Below are positions 27,101-36,016 of a stretch of 64,000 nucleotides of DNA, piece after piece (positions within the stretch are counted from its first letter, which is position 1; the number at the start of each line of letters is the position of its first letter). The notes below the pieces were generated by a model. It worked only from the letters and a program-made list of their open reading frames with translations. It was not told the DNA's origin and searched no databases. The DNA lies in contig NZ_CP079195.1 of assembly GCF_019263805.1 (NCBI RefSeq), positions 685,501 through 749,500 of the forward strand. Direction: 5' to 3'. The stretch is from Polaribacter sp. NJDZ03. GTDB lineage: Bacteria > Bacteroidota > Bacteroidia > Flavobacteriales > Flavobacteriaceae. The position numbers and the translations under genes are program-made.

Positions 27101-27486
27101 ATGTAGCAGGTGTTCGTTATAAAGCTTGGGATCCGTTTTCTGCTTTACACCCAACAATTCCGGTAGATACTCCACTTGTTTTTGATATTGTAGATACTTG
27201 GAATAAACGTTCTATTGGAGGTTGTACTTATTTTGTTGCGCATCCAGGAGGAAGATCTTATGATGAATATCCAGTAAATAGTTATGAAGCAGAATCGAGA
27301 CGAATTAATCGTTTCTGGGAGTTTGGACATACACAAGGTGAAATTGATCCTGTGGAAAGTATCAACCCAAATACAGAAAGCACTAGTAGAAGTGTAGAAA
27401 CCAACAGTAGTTCTAAGCGATTTAAGTTTAAAGAATTACCTGTTAATTTTGAATTTCCTTACACCCTAGATTTAAGAAAAAAGTAA
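24154..27486 (+). CDS. Transglutaminase-DUF2126 fusion protein
   Basis: A 1110-residue two-part protein. Residues 1-300 are a bacterial transglutaminase-like protease fold: N-terminal beta domain, then Cys180 (GSCRDYAW), His229 (DLHAWAEVYL) and Asp245 (WIGFDATSG) as a complete catalytic triad. Residues about 310-1110 are a DUF2126 region containing RLTMGGEPTFISIDD, GGGNHVTLGG and a long conserved C-terminus. No signal peptide is seen, so it is cytoplasmic. It is first in a three-gene operon (25 bp to the next gene). The family co-occurs with circularly permuted ATP-grasp and alpha-E genes and is predicted to cut or cross-link an amide-containing product. No product is confirmed to my knowledge. 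Confidence 0.92.
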   Translation: MALKIVISHKTTYKYDRKVSLSPHIFRLRPAPHSRTPIESYSIKITPEEQFFNWQQDPFGNYVARLVFPEKTDEMSIDVEIIADLKTINPFDFFIEEYAEEYPFVYTETVKKELQPYLEITDKGKLLEEFIKTLDYTPRKTIYFLIDINQKIYEFLNYNIRMDPGVQSCEETLGQKNGSCRDYAWLFVQTLRHLGFGARFVSGYLVQLKSDEKSLDGPSGPEEDFTDLHAWAEVYLPGAGWIGFDATSGLLASEGHIPLACTPSFESAAPVSGMTDKCETEFFFENKVTRILESPRVTKPYTEEQWDAVYKLGNKVEKQLEKGDVRLTMGGEPTFISIDDLESPEWNTAADGPNKRKLAGDLTKGLYDKFGNGAVLHHAQGKWYPGEPLPRWQIEICWRKDGRPIWYNKKFLSSYADNPIVPENSDKLFLETLSKYLRVSTEHILPSYEDPFYHLWEQGNLPIDIDPAKDKDGSLARKKLHEIYEKGASTPVGHLLPLNKTEDKWFTSAWTFRRQHIFLTPGNSPMGLRLPLDSLMEKPEHEVFPIYEPDLFSKKKRLPSFKNIVKKRYQEFLDYGLELNQPNYFVRTALCAEIREGKLYLFLPPLETAEMFLDLIAAIELTARELNVPVIMEGYEPPKDNRLESLKITPDPAVIEVNVHPVTNWQDLCKNTFTFYDEAKKARLGTEKFMLDGKHTGTGGGNHVTLGGTSPADSPLLRKPSLLRSLLTFWQHHPGLTYLFSGSFVGPTSQAPRVDEARLDNLYELEIAFNQIPKDGEVPFWLTDRLFRHLLTDLTGNTHRAEFCIDKLYSPDSSTGRLGILELRGFDMPPHPKMSLVQMLLVRTLVAWFWKKPYEHNLVRWGTELHDKFLIEHYVREDIKDIVDQLNKAGYEFKEDWFDPFFEFRFPLHGMVDINNIHLELRAGIEPWNVLGEEMTGGGTARYVDSSLERLQVKVSNFNEDRFALSCNGVKVQLNKTGVHGEYVAGVRYKAWDPFSALHPTIPVDTPLVFDIVDTWNKRSIGGCTYFVAHPGGRSYDEYPVNSYEAESRRINRFWEFGHTQGEIDPVESINPNTESTSRSVETNSSSKRFKFKELPVNFEFPYTLDLRKK

Positions 27487-27511
27487 GGATTTTTTTTAGG
27501 CAGCATGAAAT

Positions 27512-30082
27512 ATGACGATAGAAGAAAGTAAAATTGAAAAGACAATCTTACACGATTATTTTTTAAATAAAAGTAAATATGATGAACTATTAATTTCTAA
27601 AATGGAAGAGACATCTGATTGGAAAGTTTTATTAGACAATTTACAAAAAATTGGACCCAAAAAATTAGCTTCTAAACAAGCTGATATAGACTGGCTATTG
27701 GCAGAAAATGGTGTTACCTATAATGTTTATAACGATCCTAAAGGGTTAAATAGACCCTGGAATTTAAACGTAGTTCCGTTTATAATTCATCAAAGTGAAT
27801 GGAGTGAAGTTGAAAGAGGAATTCAACAAAGATCTGAAATATTAAACCTAATTTTAAAAGATTTATACGGAAAACGTGAATTACTTAAAAACGGAATTAT
27901 TCCGCCAGAAGTAATTTACGCACATCGTGGTTTTTTACGTTCTTGTGATCAAATTGAATATAAAACACCTAAACAATTACTGGTACATGCAGTAGATTTA
28001 GCGAGAGGTCCAGACGGACGTATGTGGGTTGTAAATGACAGAACACAAGCACCTTCTGGAATGGGATATGCTTTAGAAAATAGATTTTCTACCACTAAAA
28101 TTATTCCTGAAATATATAAGGATGTAAACGTTAGACAACCCTCTACCTTTTTTAATGATTTTAATAAATTATTGCTTAACGTAGCTCCGTCTAATAAAGA
28201 GAACCCAATGGTGGTTATTTTAACACCTGGGCCACATAATGAAACGTATTTTGAACATTCCTATTTATCTTCATTTTTAGGTCATCCTTTGGTAAAAGGA
28301 AATGATTTAGTGGTAAGACATGGTAAAGTTTGGTTAAAATCGTTAAAAGGTTTAAAGCAAGTAGATGTTATTTTACGACGTGTAGATGACAGTTTTATGG
28401 ATCCTTTAGAATTAAGAGAAGATTCTTATTTAGGAGTTGCTGGTTTATTAGAGGTTGTACGTTTACAAAATGTTGCCATTGTAAATCCTATTGGAAGTGG
28501 TGTTTTAGAAAACCCTGCTTTAATTCCGTTTATGGAGAATATTTGCAAATTTTTCTTGAAAGAAAAGTTAATTCTACCTCAAATTGCTTCTTGGTGGTGC
28601 GGACAAGAAAAAGAAAGAAAACATGTTTTAGAAGATTTACCTTCTTATGTAGTAAAAAGAATAGACAGATCGCATAGAGAACATATCTATTTCTGTGAGT
28701 TTTTAAGCAAAGAAGAATTAAAGGAACTAAAAGCTGAAATTTTAGAAAACCCAAATAGATTTGTAGCACAAGAAAAAATATCTTTTTCTACAGCTCCTAA
28801 TTTTATTGATGATAAATTAGAACCTCGTAAAATTGTGTGTAGGACTTTTTCTATAGCAAAACAAGATAGTTATAGCGTTATGCCTGGTGGTTTAGTTAGA
28901 GTTGCCACAGAACGTGAAGAGCTTTTTGTATCTAATCAGCGAGGAGGAACTAGTAAAGATTTTTGGATTGTTAGTGATAAAAAACAAAATTACTTACAAA
29001 ACTATTCTTGGAATAAGAGCGTTTCCAATCAGGCAGAAAGTATTAATGACGTACCTAGTAATACTGCCGAAAACCTATATTGGTCTGGTAGATATTTGGG
29101 TCGAACTTTATTTACAGCAAGGTATTTACGTATGGTTTTAAACCAAATGACGCATGTACAATATAATGATGAAAGAAAATCTGAATCTGAAAGTTTAAAA
29201 ATATTATTTCAATCTATTACAAACATTACTTCTACGTTTCCTGGTTTTACAGGAGAAAATGAAGAAGAAGCATTAAAGAATCCTCTTAAAGAATTAAAGT
29301 CGCTTACTTTAGATAACCAAAGAATTGGAGGTTTTGCGCAATCTATGCAGAGTTTTAACAACTCTTATTATTCTCTTAGAAACCTATGGTCTAAAGATAT
29401 GTGGCGTGTTTTTGATGGAATTCAGAAACAACTTACAAAACTTAAAGAAGAAAAGGTTTACACTATTTCTACTTTATCTAAGTTCTTTGATAAAATAATT
29501 ACAAGATTGATTGCTTTTATGGCTTTGTCAGAAGAAAGTATATTAGTAAGACAAGGACTTCTACTCTACTTTATTGGTTTGCAAATAGAACAAGCATCTA
29601 TGACTATAGAGAAATTTAGGTCTTTAATTATTGTAAATTATAATGAGGAATTAGAGTATGAAGTTTTAGAATCACTTTTAAATAGTCACGAAAGTTTAAA
29701 CATTTATAGATACAGTTACAAGTCTTATCTAAGTATAGAAAACGTCTTAAAGTTATTACTTTTAGATAAAGAATATTCTAGATCTTTAATGTATCAAGTA
29801 AAAAGGATTAAGAAAGATATTGATAAGTTACCGAATACAAGTACATCTGTAGAAATGACTATTTGTCAAAAAAACATTAATACGGTAATTCAAAAAATTG
29901 AAAGTTTATCGCTAGAAGAAATTCTAGAAATTGATGAAGCATCTAATATGCGTAAAAAGTTAGACAACTTACTGTCTGATTTAAGTGATTTATTACACTT
30001 AACATCTTTATCTGTTTCAGACACTTACTTTAACCACTCTCAGCAACAAAAACAGTTGGTAGATAGAAAAATTTCTAATTAA
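27512..30082 (+). CDS. Circularly permuted ATP-grasp fused to alpha-E domain
   Basis: An 856-residue fusion. Residues about 60-500 are the circularly permuted ATP-grasp (PSGMGYALENR, VDVILRRVDDSFMDPLEL, PNRFVAQEKISFSTAP). Residues about 517-840 are the helical alpha-E domain, beginning NTAENLYWSGRYLGR. At about 379-391 the strand that in the separate paralogue reads VVKPVDESGGYGI is VVKRIDRSHREHIY here, without the glycine-rich stretch, so nucleotide binding may be altered. ATP-grasp enzymes form amide bonds through acyl-phosphates. Middle gene of the operon: 25 bp after the transglutaminase-DUF2126 gene and one base before the next. Confidence 0.9.
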   Translation: MTIEESKIEKTILHDYFLNKSKYDELLISKMEETSDWKVLLDNLQKIGPKKLASKQADIDWLLAENGVTYNVYNDPKGLNRPWNLNVVPFIIHQSEWSEVERGIQQRSEILNLILKDLYGKRELLKNGIIPPEVIYAHRGFLRSCDQIEYKTPKQLLVHAVDLARGPDGRMWVVNDRTQAPSGMGYALENRFSTTKIIPEIYKDVNVRQPSTFFNDFNKLLLNVAPSNKENPMVVILTPGPHNETYFEHSYLSSFLGHPLVKGNDLVVRHGKVWLKSLKGLKQVDVILRRVDDSFMDPLELREDSYLGVAGLLEVVRLQNVAIVNPIGSGVLENPALIPFMENICKFFLKEKLILPQIASWWCGQEKERKHVLEDLPSYVVKRIDRSHREHIYFCEFLSKEELKELKAEILENPNRFVAQEKISFSTAPNFIDDKLEPRKIVCRTFSIAKQDSYSVMPGGLVRVATEREELFVSNQRGGTSKDFWIVSDKKQNYLQNYSWNKSVSNQAESINDVPSNTAENLYWSGRYLGRTLFTARYLRMVLNQMTHVQYNDERKSESESLKILFQSITNITSTFPGFTGENEEEALKNPLKELKSLTLDNQRIGGFAQSMQSFNNSYYSLRNLWSKDMWRVFDGIQKQLTKLKEEKVYTISTLSKFFDKIITRLIAFMALSEESILVRQGLLLYFIGLQIEQASMTIEKFRSLIIVNYNEELEYEVLESLLNSHESLNIYRYSYKSYLSIENVLKLLLLDKEYSRSLMYQVKRIKKDIDKLPNTSTSVEMTICQKNINTVIQKIESLSLEEILEIDEASNMRKKLDNLLSDLSDLLHLTSLSVSDTYFNHSQQQKQLVDRKISN

Positions 30083-30083
30083 T

Positions 30084-31004
30084 ATGATTTTTGATCTTTG
30101 GCACAAAACAAAATATAGTTATGAAAACGGTGCTTCCTTTTGTCATAATATAACCACTTTAAAGCCTAAAAGTTTTAAAGGACAAACTGTTTTAGAGTAT
30201 GCGTTAGAAATTAGTCCAGAACCTACTGATATTTCAGAAAGACTCGATTTTTTTGGAAATACGGTTACTCGTTTTTCTATTCAGCAAAGTCATGAAGAAC
30301 TAGTTGTTATTGCACGTAGTAAAGTTTCTAGAGATTATGATATACAAATAGAAGGACAAAATTTAACTGAAGGAAAAAAAGTTACTATAGAAGAAGCGCT
30401 TAAATTATTAAAAGGAACACAACCAGACATTATTGAAGCGAGACAATTTGTTTTAGGATCTCCTTTAATTTCGGATATGAGTGCTGTAATTAAAGAATAT
30501 GCATTGGTTTCTTTTAAACCAGAAAGATCTTTGTATGAAGCTTCTTACGAGTTAATGCAACGAATTTTTACAGATTTCGATTTTGTTTCTGGCTTTACAA
30601 ACATTGCAACGCCATTAAAAGTAGTAATGAAAGAGAAAAAAGGTGTTTGTCAAGATTTTGCTCAAATAGCTATTGCTTGTGTTAGGTCTATGGGATTACC
30701 TGCCAGATATGTTAGTGGCTACATAGAAACACTGCCACCAGAAGGAAAAGAAAAACTGATTGGTACTGATGCTTCTCATGCATGGTTTTCTGTATTTATC
30801 CCAACCCTAGGTTGGATAGATTTTGACCCAACCAACAACCAAATACCAAAAAACCAACATATAGTTGTTGCTCACGGTAGAGATTATTATGATGTTCCGC
30901 CATTAAAAGGAGTTATTTATAGTACTGGTAAAAGTAAAATGGATGTAGCTGTAGATTTAAGACCTGCCAAAAATCATCAAAGTCAAAGCCAGAGTCAGTC
31001 TTAA
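30084..31004 (+). CDS. Transglutaminase-like protein
   Basis: A 306-residue protein with an N-terminal beta domain (1-100) and a transglutaminase/protease core: Cys189 (KGVCQDFAQ), His232 (DASHAWFSVF) and Asp248 (WIDFDPTNN). The triad is complete. No signal peptide is seen. It follows the ATP-grasp/alpha-E fusion with a one-base gap and ends the operon. It is similar in plan to the N-terminus of the 24154 gene, so the operon encodes two transglutaminase-type hydrolases or ligases. It ends in a low-complexity Ser/Gln tail (HQSQSQSQS). Confidence 0.92.
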   Translation: MIFDLWHKTKYSYENGASFCHNITTLKPKSFKGQTVLEYALEISPEPTDISERLDFFGNTVTRFSIQQSHEELVVIARSKVSRDYDIQIEGQNLTEGKKVTIEEALKLLKGTQPDIIEARQFVLGSPLISDMSAVIKEYALVSFKPERSLYEASYELMQRIFTDFDFVSGFTNIATPLKVVMKEKKGVCQDFAQIAIACVRSMGLPARYVSGYIETLPPEGKEKLIGTDASHAWFSVFIPTLGWIDFDPTNNQIPKNQHIVVAHGRDYYDVPPLKGVIYSTGKSKMDVAVDLRPAKNHQSQSQSQS

Positions 31005-31028
31005 ACTTTAAAAAAAATAAAACTAAAT

Positions 31029-31066
31029 AATAAACCTCAAAGCTTGTAAAAACTTTGAGGTTTATT
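31029..31066. terminator. Bidirectional terminator between the two ATP-grasp operons
   Basis: AATAAACCTCAAAG (31029-31042) and CTTTGAGGTTTATT (31053-31066) form a perfect 14-bp stem with a 10-base loop. It sits between convergent gene ends at 31004 and 31113 and can serve both. Confidence 0.9.
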
Positions 31067-31112
31067 GTTTTAAATTATTCACTTAAATAGACAATTATTT
31101 CTTTTGTGAGAT

Positions 31113-32126
31113 TTATTGCTTTTGAGTTTGTTTTTTTACTTCAGGAGCCACTTTAACATCTGGTTTAATTATAGCATCTGAAATATTAAAGTAATTCTCT
31201 TCTAGTTTATCTGCAATTAAAACTAAATGCTCAATTAAATCTGCAATAAATTCTTCTATATTATCTTCAATATCCGTAATGAGTTTATACTCAAATTCAG
31301 CCTTCATTTTACCAATTAAAAAAGCCGCAGAATCATCTTTTATTTGTCTGTTTTTAGAAATAATACAGATGTATTTGTAAATTTGATACAAACAACTTTT
31401 TATAGATCTTGGGCATTTTCCGTTTAAAATAATAAACTCTAATGTAGTTTTTCTAGAAGGTGTTTTTTTATAGAAACTACGCATCATATCATGTGTAGAT
31501 ACGCATTTTAAAAGCGTTGACCATTGATAACTGCTATCTATAGCATCTCCATAGATTTCTTTAGCTGCCGCGACATCACTTAATTTAGAATTAATAATTC
31601 TAGATACTTGTATGGCTCTTTCTAAATAAACACCAAGCATAATAATGGCGTATACTTCATCATGTAAAAGTGTACTTTTAATTTTACTTCTTACTTCTGA
31701 AGCAGATTGTGTTACCATAGAAGTAAACTCGTACAAACCACTTTTTACAAATTTCTCTATAGGATATCCTTTATAACTATGATTAATTCTATTGATACAT
31801 TCAAATAATTCTGTAGAAATTAAATCTCTAGAGCTTCTTGCATTTTCATGCGCATTAATAAAGGTATTTACAATAGAATACGGTTGCTCTAAATTTAGAC
31901 CAACATTAAATAAAACAGCTTCTTCTTCTAATGTAATATCTGCATCTATAATTTCGTTTGCAGACATGTACATTACAGATCTTAATACAAATTGTCTAGA
32001 TTGAGATAATTCATCTGGTGCATCTAAAGAAGAAAAGTAATTGACGTTTAAAAACCTTGCCAAGTGCTCTGAACGTTCAATATATCTTCCCATCCAAAAA
32101 AGGTTATTGGCTACTCTTGCTAACAT
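31113..32126 (-). CDS. Alpha-E domain protein
   Basis: A 337-residue, almost wholly helical protein of the alpha-E (DUF403) family, starting MLARVANNLFWMGRYIERSEHLARFL, the hallmark opening. It matches the C-terminal half of the 27512 fusion (NLYWSGRYLGR). It has no catalytic motif I recognise; in the family it accompanies or is fused to circularly permuted ATP-grasp proteins and may hold the acceptor. It lies 6 bp after its partner ATP-grasp gene. It ends in a charged, Gln-rich tail. Confidence 0.9.
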   Translation of the reverse strand: MLARVANNLFWMGRYIERSEHLARFLNVNYFSSLDAPDELSQSRQFVLRSVMYMSANEIIDADITLEEEAVLFNVGLNLEQPYSIVNTFINAHENARSSRDLISTELFECINRINHSYKGYPIEKFVKSGLYEFTSMVTQSASEVRSKIKSTLLHDEVYAIIMLGVYLERAIQVSRIINSKLSDVAAAKEIYGDAIDSSYQWSTLLKCVSTHDMMRSFYKKTPSRKTTLEFIILNGKCPRSIKSCLYQIYKYICIISKNRQIKDDSAAFLIGKMKAEFEYKLITDIEDNIEEFIADLIEHLVLIADKLEENYFNISDAIIKPDVKVAPEVKKQTQKQ

Positions 32127-32132
32127 ATTTCT

Positions 32133-33599
32133 TTATTTTTTTAAAACCCAAGTGTCTTTTGAGCCTCCACCTTGAGATGAATTTACTATTAAATTTCCTT
32201 TTTTAAGCGCAACTCTAGACAAACCTCCTTTTAATACAAAATCGGTATCTTTTCCTAATAAAGTAAACGTTCTTAAATCTACGTGTCTAGATTCGAAAGA
32301 CTCATTTTCATCTATATACGTTGGGTGTGTAGATAATGACATTATAGGCTGAGCAATGTATTTTCTAGGTGCTGCTAAAATTGTTTTCTTAACAGTTTCT
32401 ATTTCTTCTTTTGTTAGTTTACTTCCAATAGAGATTCCATATCCACCAGATTCATCTACAGGTTTTACAACCAATTTATCAATGTTTTCTAACACATATT
32501 TTAACTCATCTTTTCTACTACAATGGTAGGTATGTACGTTATTTAGAATTGGTTCTTCATCTAAATAATATTTAATAATTTCTGGCATATAGGTATACAC
32601 CGCTTTATCATCTGCAACACCTGTACCAGGAGCATTTACTAAAGTAACATTTCCTTTTTGATACACAGAAAATAAACCAGGAACGCCCAACATAGAATCT
32701 TTTTTAAAGACTAAAGGATCTATAAATAAATCATCTACTCTTCTGTAAATAACATCTACTTTTTCTGGTCCATAAATAGTTCTCATATACACAAAACCAT
32801 TTTCTACAAATAAATCTCTTCCTTCTACTAAAACAACTCCCATTTGTTTTGCAAGAAATGAATGCTCGTAATAAGCAGAATTATAAACGCCAGGTGTAAT
32901 AATAACACAAACAGGAGCATCTACTCCGTTTGGTTTTACAGATTCCATAGTATCTAATAACTTAGAACCATAATCTACAACCGTATGTGCGTTATATTGA
33001 TTAAAAACACCAAACAATGCATGTTTTACAGCATTTCTATTCCCAATAACATAACTAACACCAGAAGGACATCTAATATTATCTTCTAGAACATAATATT
33101 TACCATCTGAATGTTTTATTAAATCTGTACCCGAAATATGATTATAAATGCCTCCAGGAGGATCTAAACCTATCATTTCTGGTAAAAAATTGGCAGATGA
33201 CTTTATTAAATCTTCCGGTACAATACCTTGTTTTATAATTTTTTGATCATGATAAACATCCCAAAGGAAAAGATTTAAAGCTTTACTTCTCTGTAAAACT
33301 CCTTTTTCTATGGTAGTCCATTCTTCATTATTAATAATTCTTGGAAATAAATCAAAAGGGAAAATTTTCTCTTTTACCTCCTTATCTCCATATACCTGAA
33401 ATGTAATTCCTAGATTAAAAAAAGAATCTTTTGCTTGCTTATTTAAACGATCAAACTCTGTAACAGAATAAGAACCAAACAAATTATATAAGGTTTTATA
33501 AACCTCTCTTATTTCATTATTTTTCTTAAAAAGCTCATCATAAAATCTGGAATCTAATTCGTAAGTTGAAAATAGCGGTAATGTTGTAGTTTCTTTCAA
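32133..33599 (-). CDS. Circularly permuted ATP-grasp type 2 protein
   Basis: A 488-residue stand-alone circularly permuted ATP-grasp protein. Conserved text includes PSGVSYVIGNRNAVKHA, VDVIYRRVDDLFIDPLVF, VVKPVDESGGYGI (about 376-388, glycine-rich ATP contact) and a C-terminal SSQGGGSKDTWVL. It is shorter than the 27512 fusion because alpha-E is a separate gene here. Together with the 31113 gene it forms a second, leftward unit of the same predicted amide-ligase system. The intact glycine-rich motif suggests this is the catalytically typical copy. Substrate unknown. Confidence 0.92.
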   Translation of the reverse strand: MKETTTLPLFSTYELDSRFYDELFKKNNEIREVYKTLYNLFGSYSVTEFDRLNKQAKDSFFNLGITFQVYGDKEVKEKIFPFDLFPRIINNEEWTTIEKGVLQRSKALNLFLWDVYHDQKIIKQGIVPEDLIKSSANFLPEMIGLDPPGGIYNHISGTDLIKHSDGKYYVLEDNIRCPSGVSYVIGNRNAVKHALFGVFNQYNAHTVVDYGSKLLDTMESVKPNGVDAPVCVIITPGVYNSAYYEHSFLAKQMGVVLVEGRDLFVENGFVYMRTIYGPEKVDVIYRRVDDLFIDPLVFKKDSMLGVPGLFSVYQKGNVTLVNAPGTGVADDKAVYTYMPEIIKYYLDEEPILNNVHTYHCSRKDELKYVLENIDKLVVKPVDESGGYGISIGSKLTKEEIETVKKTILAAPRKYIAQPIMSLSTHPTYIDENESFESRHVDLRTFTLLGKDTDFVLKGGLSRVALKKGNLIVNSSQGGGSKDTWVLKK

Positions 33600-34060
33600 A
33601 TCTTATAATTTTTTAGTAAATATAAATTACTTTTATGAAAAAAGCAATCATTTTTAAAATATGTTGTGGTTATTGTAATAATAATTTTATTTCGTTTAAT
33701 TAATTACAGTAATCGTAAAAATTCATTATCATATTTTTAATTAAATAATTTTTAAAATTTAATTCCTCTCCTATTTTTAGTCAAAAAAATTAAATGAATT
33801 ATAAAAATGATTAAAAGCTACATTAAAAAGATAAATTACTTTTTTATATGTTTCCTTTAAACACCTACAAAAGGTAACACTATTTATTCTAAAAGAGAAA
33901 TAAAAGGTATTATTAATAAAATAAATTAAAAGGCATCATTTTTATAACCTTAATTAAAATAATATATATCAACTAATTAAATACATTTTCTGTCTTTTAA
34001 ATAAAATAACAACGATTAAAAGTCTCGTATTTTTTTCATTCTAGTATCTTCGCGCGCATT
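33600..34060. other. 461-bp AT-rich divergent intergenic region
   Basis: No gene, repeat or RNA could be recognised. It lies between the leftward ATP-grasp unit and the rightward DMT gene. TATCTTCG at 34043-34050 is close to a -7 element for the DMT gene and would leave a very short leader. The length is unusual for this gene-dense window. Confidence 0.4.
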
Positions 34061-34960
34061 ATGTGGATGTACTTAGGACTTTTAGCGGCTTTATTTTTAG
34101 GATTACACAATTTATGTAAAAAACATGCCGTACAAGGCAATGAAGTATTTCCTGTTTTATTAGGAACAATTTCTGCTGGTTTTTTATTGATACTTCCTTT
34201 CTATTTAGGTTCTGTTTGGAACCCTGGTTACATGGAAAAAATAGGCTTTTATATCAATAGTATTCCATGGAGTACACATGGGTTTATTTTTATAAAATCG
34301 ATGATTATGGCTGCCTCTTGGGTTTTGGCTTACCAAGCATTAAAACATTTACCAATAACAATTGTTACTCCCATAAGATCTGCAGGACCTTTTTTTACCT
34401 TTATAGGTGCTATTTTAATTTATGATGAAAAACCAAACTCATTGCAATGGATTGGTTTCTTCCTTATTATACTATCGGTCTTATTGTATTCTAAAATAGG
34501 AAAAAAAGAGGGTATCAACTTTAAAAGAAATAAATGGATTTTTGCCATTATTGGTGCAACCTTTTTAGGTGCTTCTAGTGGTTTGTATGATAAGTTTTTA
34601 ATTCAGACTTTAACATTAAACCCACAAACATTACAATTTTGGTTTTGCTTTTACACCATTCTTATTTTGTTTATTATTTTATCGATCACTTGGTTTCCTT
34701 ATGCTGATAAAAGAAAAGCCTTTAAATGGCGATGGTCTATACCAGCAGTAGGTGTTTTATTACAAACAGCAGATTATTTTTATTTTAAAGCTCTACAAGA
34801 TCCTGATGCTTTAATTATGCTATTATCGGCTATAAAAAGGAGTCAGATTATAATTGCCGTTGTAGTTGGAGGACTTATTTTTAAGGAACAAAATAAACGT
34901 AAAAAGTTGGTTCCTTTATTCGGAATTATGTTGGGTGTATTCTTAATTTTGTATTCATAA
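34061..34960 (+). CDS. EamA/DMT-superfamily transporter
   Basis: A 299-residue membrane protein with about ten hydrophobic segments in two similar halves, the EamA duplication (LKHLPITIVTPIRSAGPFFTFIGAIL in the first, ALIMLLSAIKRSQIIIAVVVGGLIFKE in the second). The drug/metabolite transporter family exports amino acids, nucleotide sugars or other metabolites; the substrate cannot be read from the sequence. It stands alone next to the ATP-grasp block, so export of that system's product is conceivable but speculative. It is followed by a foldback repeat. Confidence 0.88.
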   Translation: MWMYLGLLAALFLGLHNLCKKHAVQGNEVFPVLLGTISAGFLLILPFYLGSVWNPGYMEKIGFYINSIPWSTHGFIFIKSMIMAASWVLAYQALKHLPITIVTPIRSAGPFFTFIGAILIYDEKPNSLQWIGFFLIILSVLLYSKIGKKEGINFKRNKWIFAIIGATFLGASSGLYDKFLIQTLTLNPQTLQFWFCFYTILILFIILSITWFPYADKRKAFKWRWSIPAVGVLLQTADYFYFKALQDPDALIMLLSAIKRSQIIIAVVVGGLIFKEQNKRKKLVPLFGIMLGVFLILYS

Positions 34961-34962
34961 AC

Positions 34963-35105
34963 AAAAAAAGAGATTGTCTAAAAAGTAGTTTTTTTGTCAA
35001 TCTGAATTTATTTCAGATTCTTATGAGTTTTGGATTTCAGTAAGTTGAGATACTGAAACAAGTTCAGTATGACAAGATTTAACTCTTTTTAGACAACTTC
35101 TTTTC
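34963..35105. repeat. Foldback (long inverted) repeat, MITE-like
   Basis: The left arm (34963-35021) and the complement of the right arm (35048-35105) are alike over almost 60 bp: both contain TTGTCTAAAAAG, CTTGTCA/TTGTCAA, CTGAA and TTTCAG in the same order. The centre is about 26 bp. It would fold into one long hairpin between convergent genes ending at 34960 and 35126, and may act as their terminator. No coding capacity. Confidence 0.7.
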
Positions 35106-35125
35106 ATATATAAAGCATTTTATTT

Positions 35126-36016
35126 TTACAGAGTCTTTTGCTTCATAAAATCTAGAATATCGCTTTCTTTAATTTCAGGATTTGCACCTTCACTATTTGC
35201 AACTATTGCACCTACAGCACAAGCAAAATCTAATGCTTCTTGTGGCGCAACACCTTTTAATAGTTTATTAATTAAAGAAGCTAAAAAAGAATCTCCTGCT
35301 CCAACAGTGTCTACAACTTGTACTTTATAACCTTCATTATAATAGAATACATTATTATAATAAACTATTGCTCCTGCCCCACCTTTAGTAACACAAATAG
35401 ATTTTGTACTTGTAGTTTCTGCTATAAATTGAATGTTCTCTTCTAAAGAAGTTGAATTAAAATTTAATGCCTTTGAAATTTCAATAATTTCATCATCATT
35501 AAATTTAATAAAACTAGCCTCATTCATCAAGTAACTTAAACGCTCTATGTTATAATAAGGTGCCCTAAGATTTACATCAAAAATTTTATATTTTGCTATT
35601 TTTAAAAGTTCATATAATGTATTTCTAGACACTTCATTTCTAGCCACTAAACTACCATAAACAAAAGCGTCTGAAACTTTTACTATTTTCTTTGCACTTT
35701 CTGTTAATTCTATTTGATCCCAAGCTCTTGGAAACATAATATCATAAGAAGCACAACCATTGTCATCTAATAAAACTTTTACTTTTCCTGTTTTTAGTTC
35801 TTCATCTATTTGTAACGTTACTTTATTAACGTTATTCTCTTTAATAAAATCCTTAATTTTTTGACCATTATCATCTTCACCAACCTTAGTGATTATATAT
35901 ACATTATTTTCTAAAGACTGTAATCTTACTGCAACGTTTAAAGGAGCTCCTCCTATTTTTTTATGCGTTGGAAACACATCCCAAAGCACTTCGCCAAAAC
36001 ATGTAATATTTGCCAT
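35126..36016 (-). CDS. PfkB-family carbohydrate kinase (probable fructokinase)
   Basis: A 296-residue PfkB kinase with GEVLWDVFPTHKKIGGAPLNVAVRLQSLEN at the start (sugar-binding GG) and VDTVGAGDSFLASL near 240-253 (anion hole and catalytic Asp). The length is normal. It follows the polyol dehydrogenase gene immediately (0-bp gap) in a leftward operon. Fructose made from mannitol would be its natural substrate, giving fructose-6-phosphate. Specificity for fructose is from context and 'cscK-like' text, not proven. Confidence 0.9.
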   Translation of the reverse strand: MANITCFGEVLWDVFPTHKKIGGAPLNVAVRLQSLENNVYIITKVGEDDNGQKIKDFIKENNVNKVTLQIDEELKTGKVKVLLDDNGCASYDIMFPRAWDQIELTESAKKIVKVSDAFVYGSLVARNEVSRNTLYELLKIAKYKIFDVNLRAPYYNIERLSYLMNEASFIKFNDDEIIEISKALNFNSTSLEENIQFIAETTSTKSICVTKGGAGAIVYYNNVFYYNEGYKVQVVDTVGAGDSFLASLINKLLKGVAPQEALDFACAVGAIVANSEGANPEIKESDILDFMKQKTL

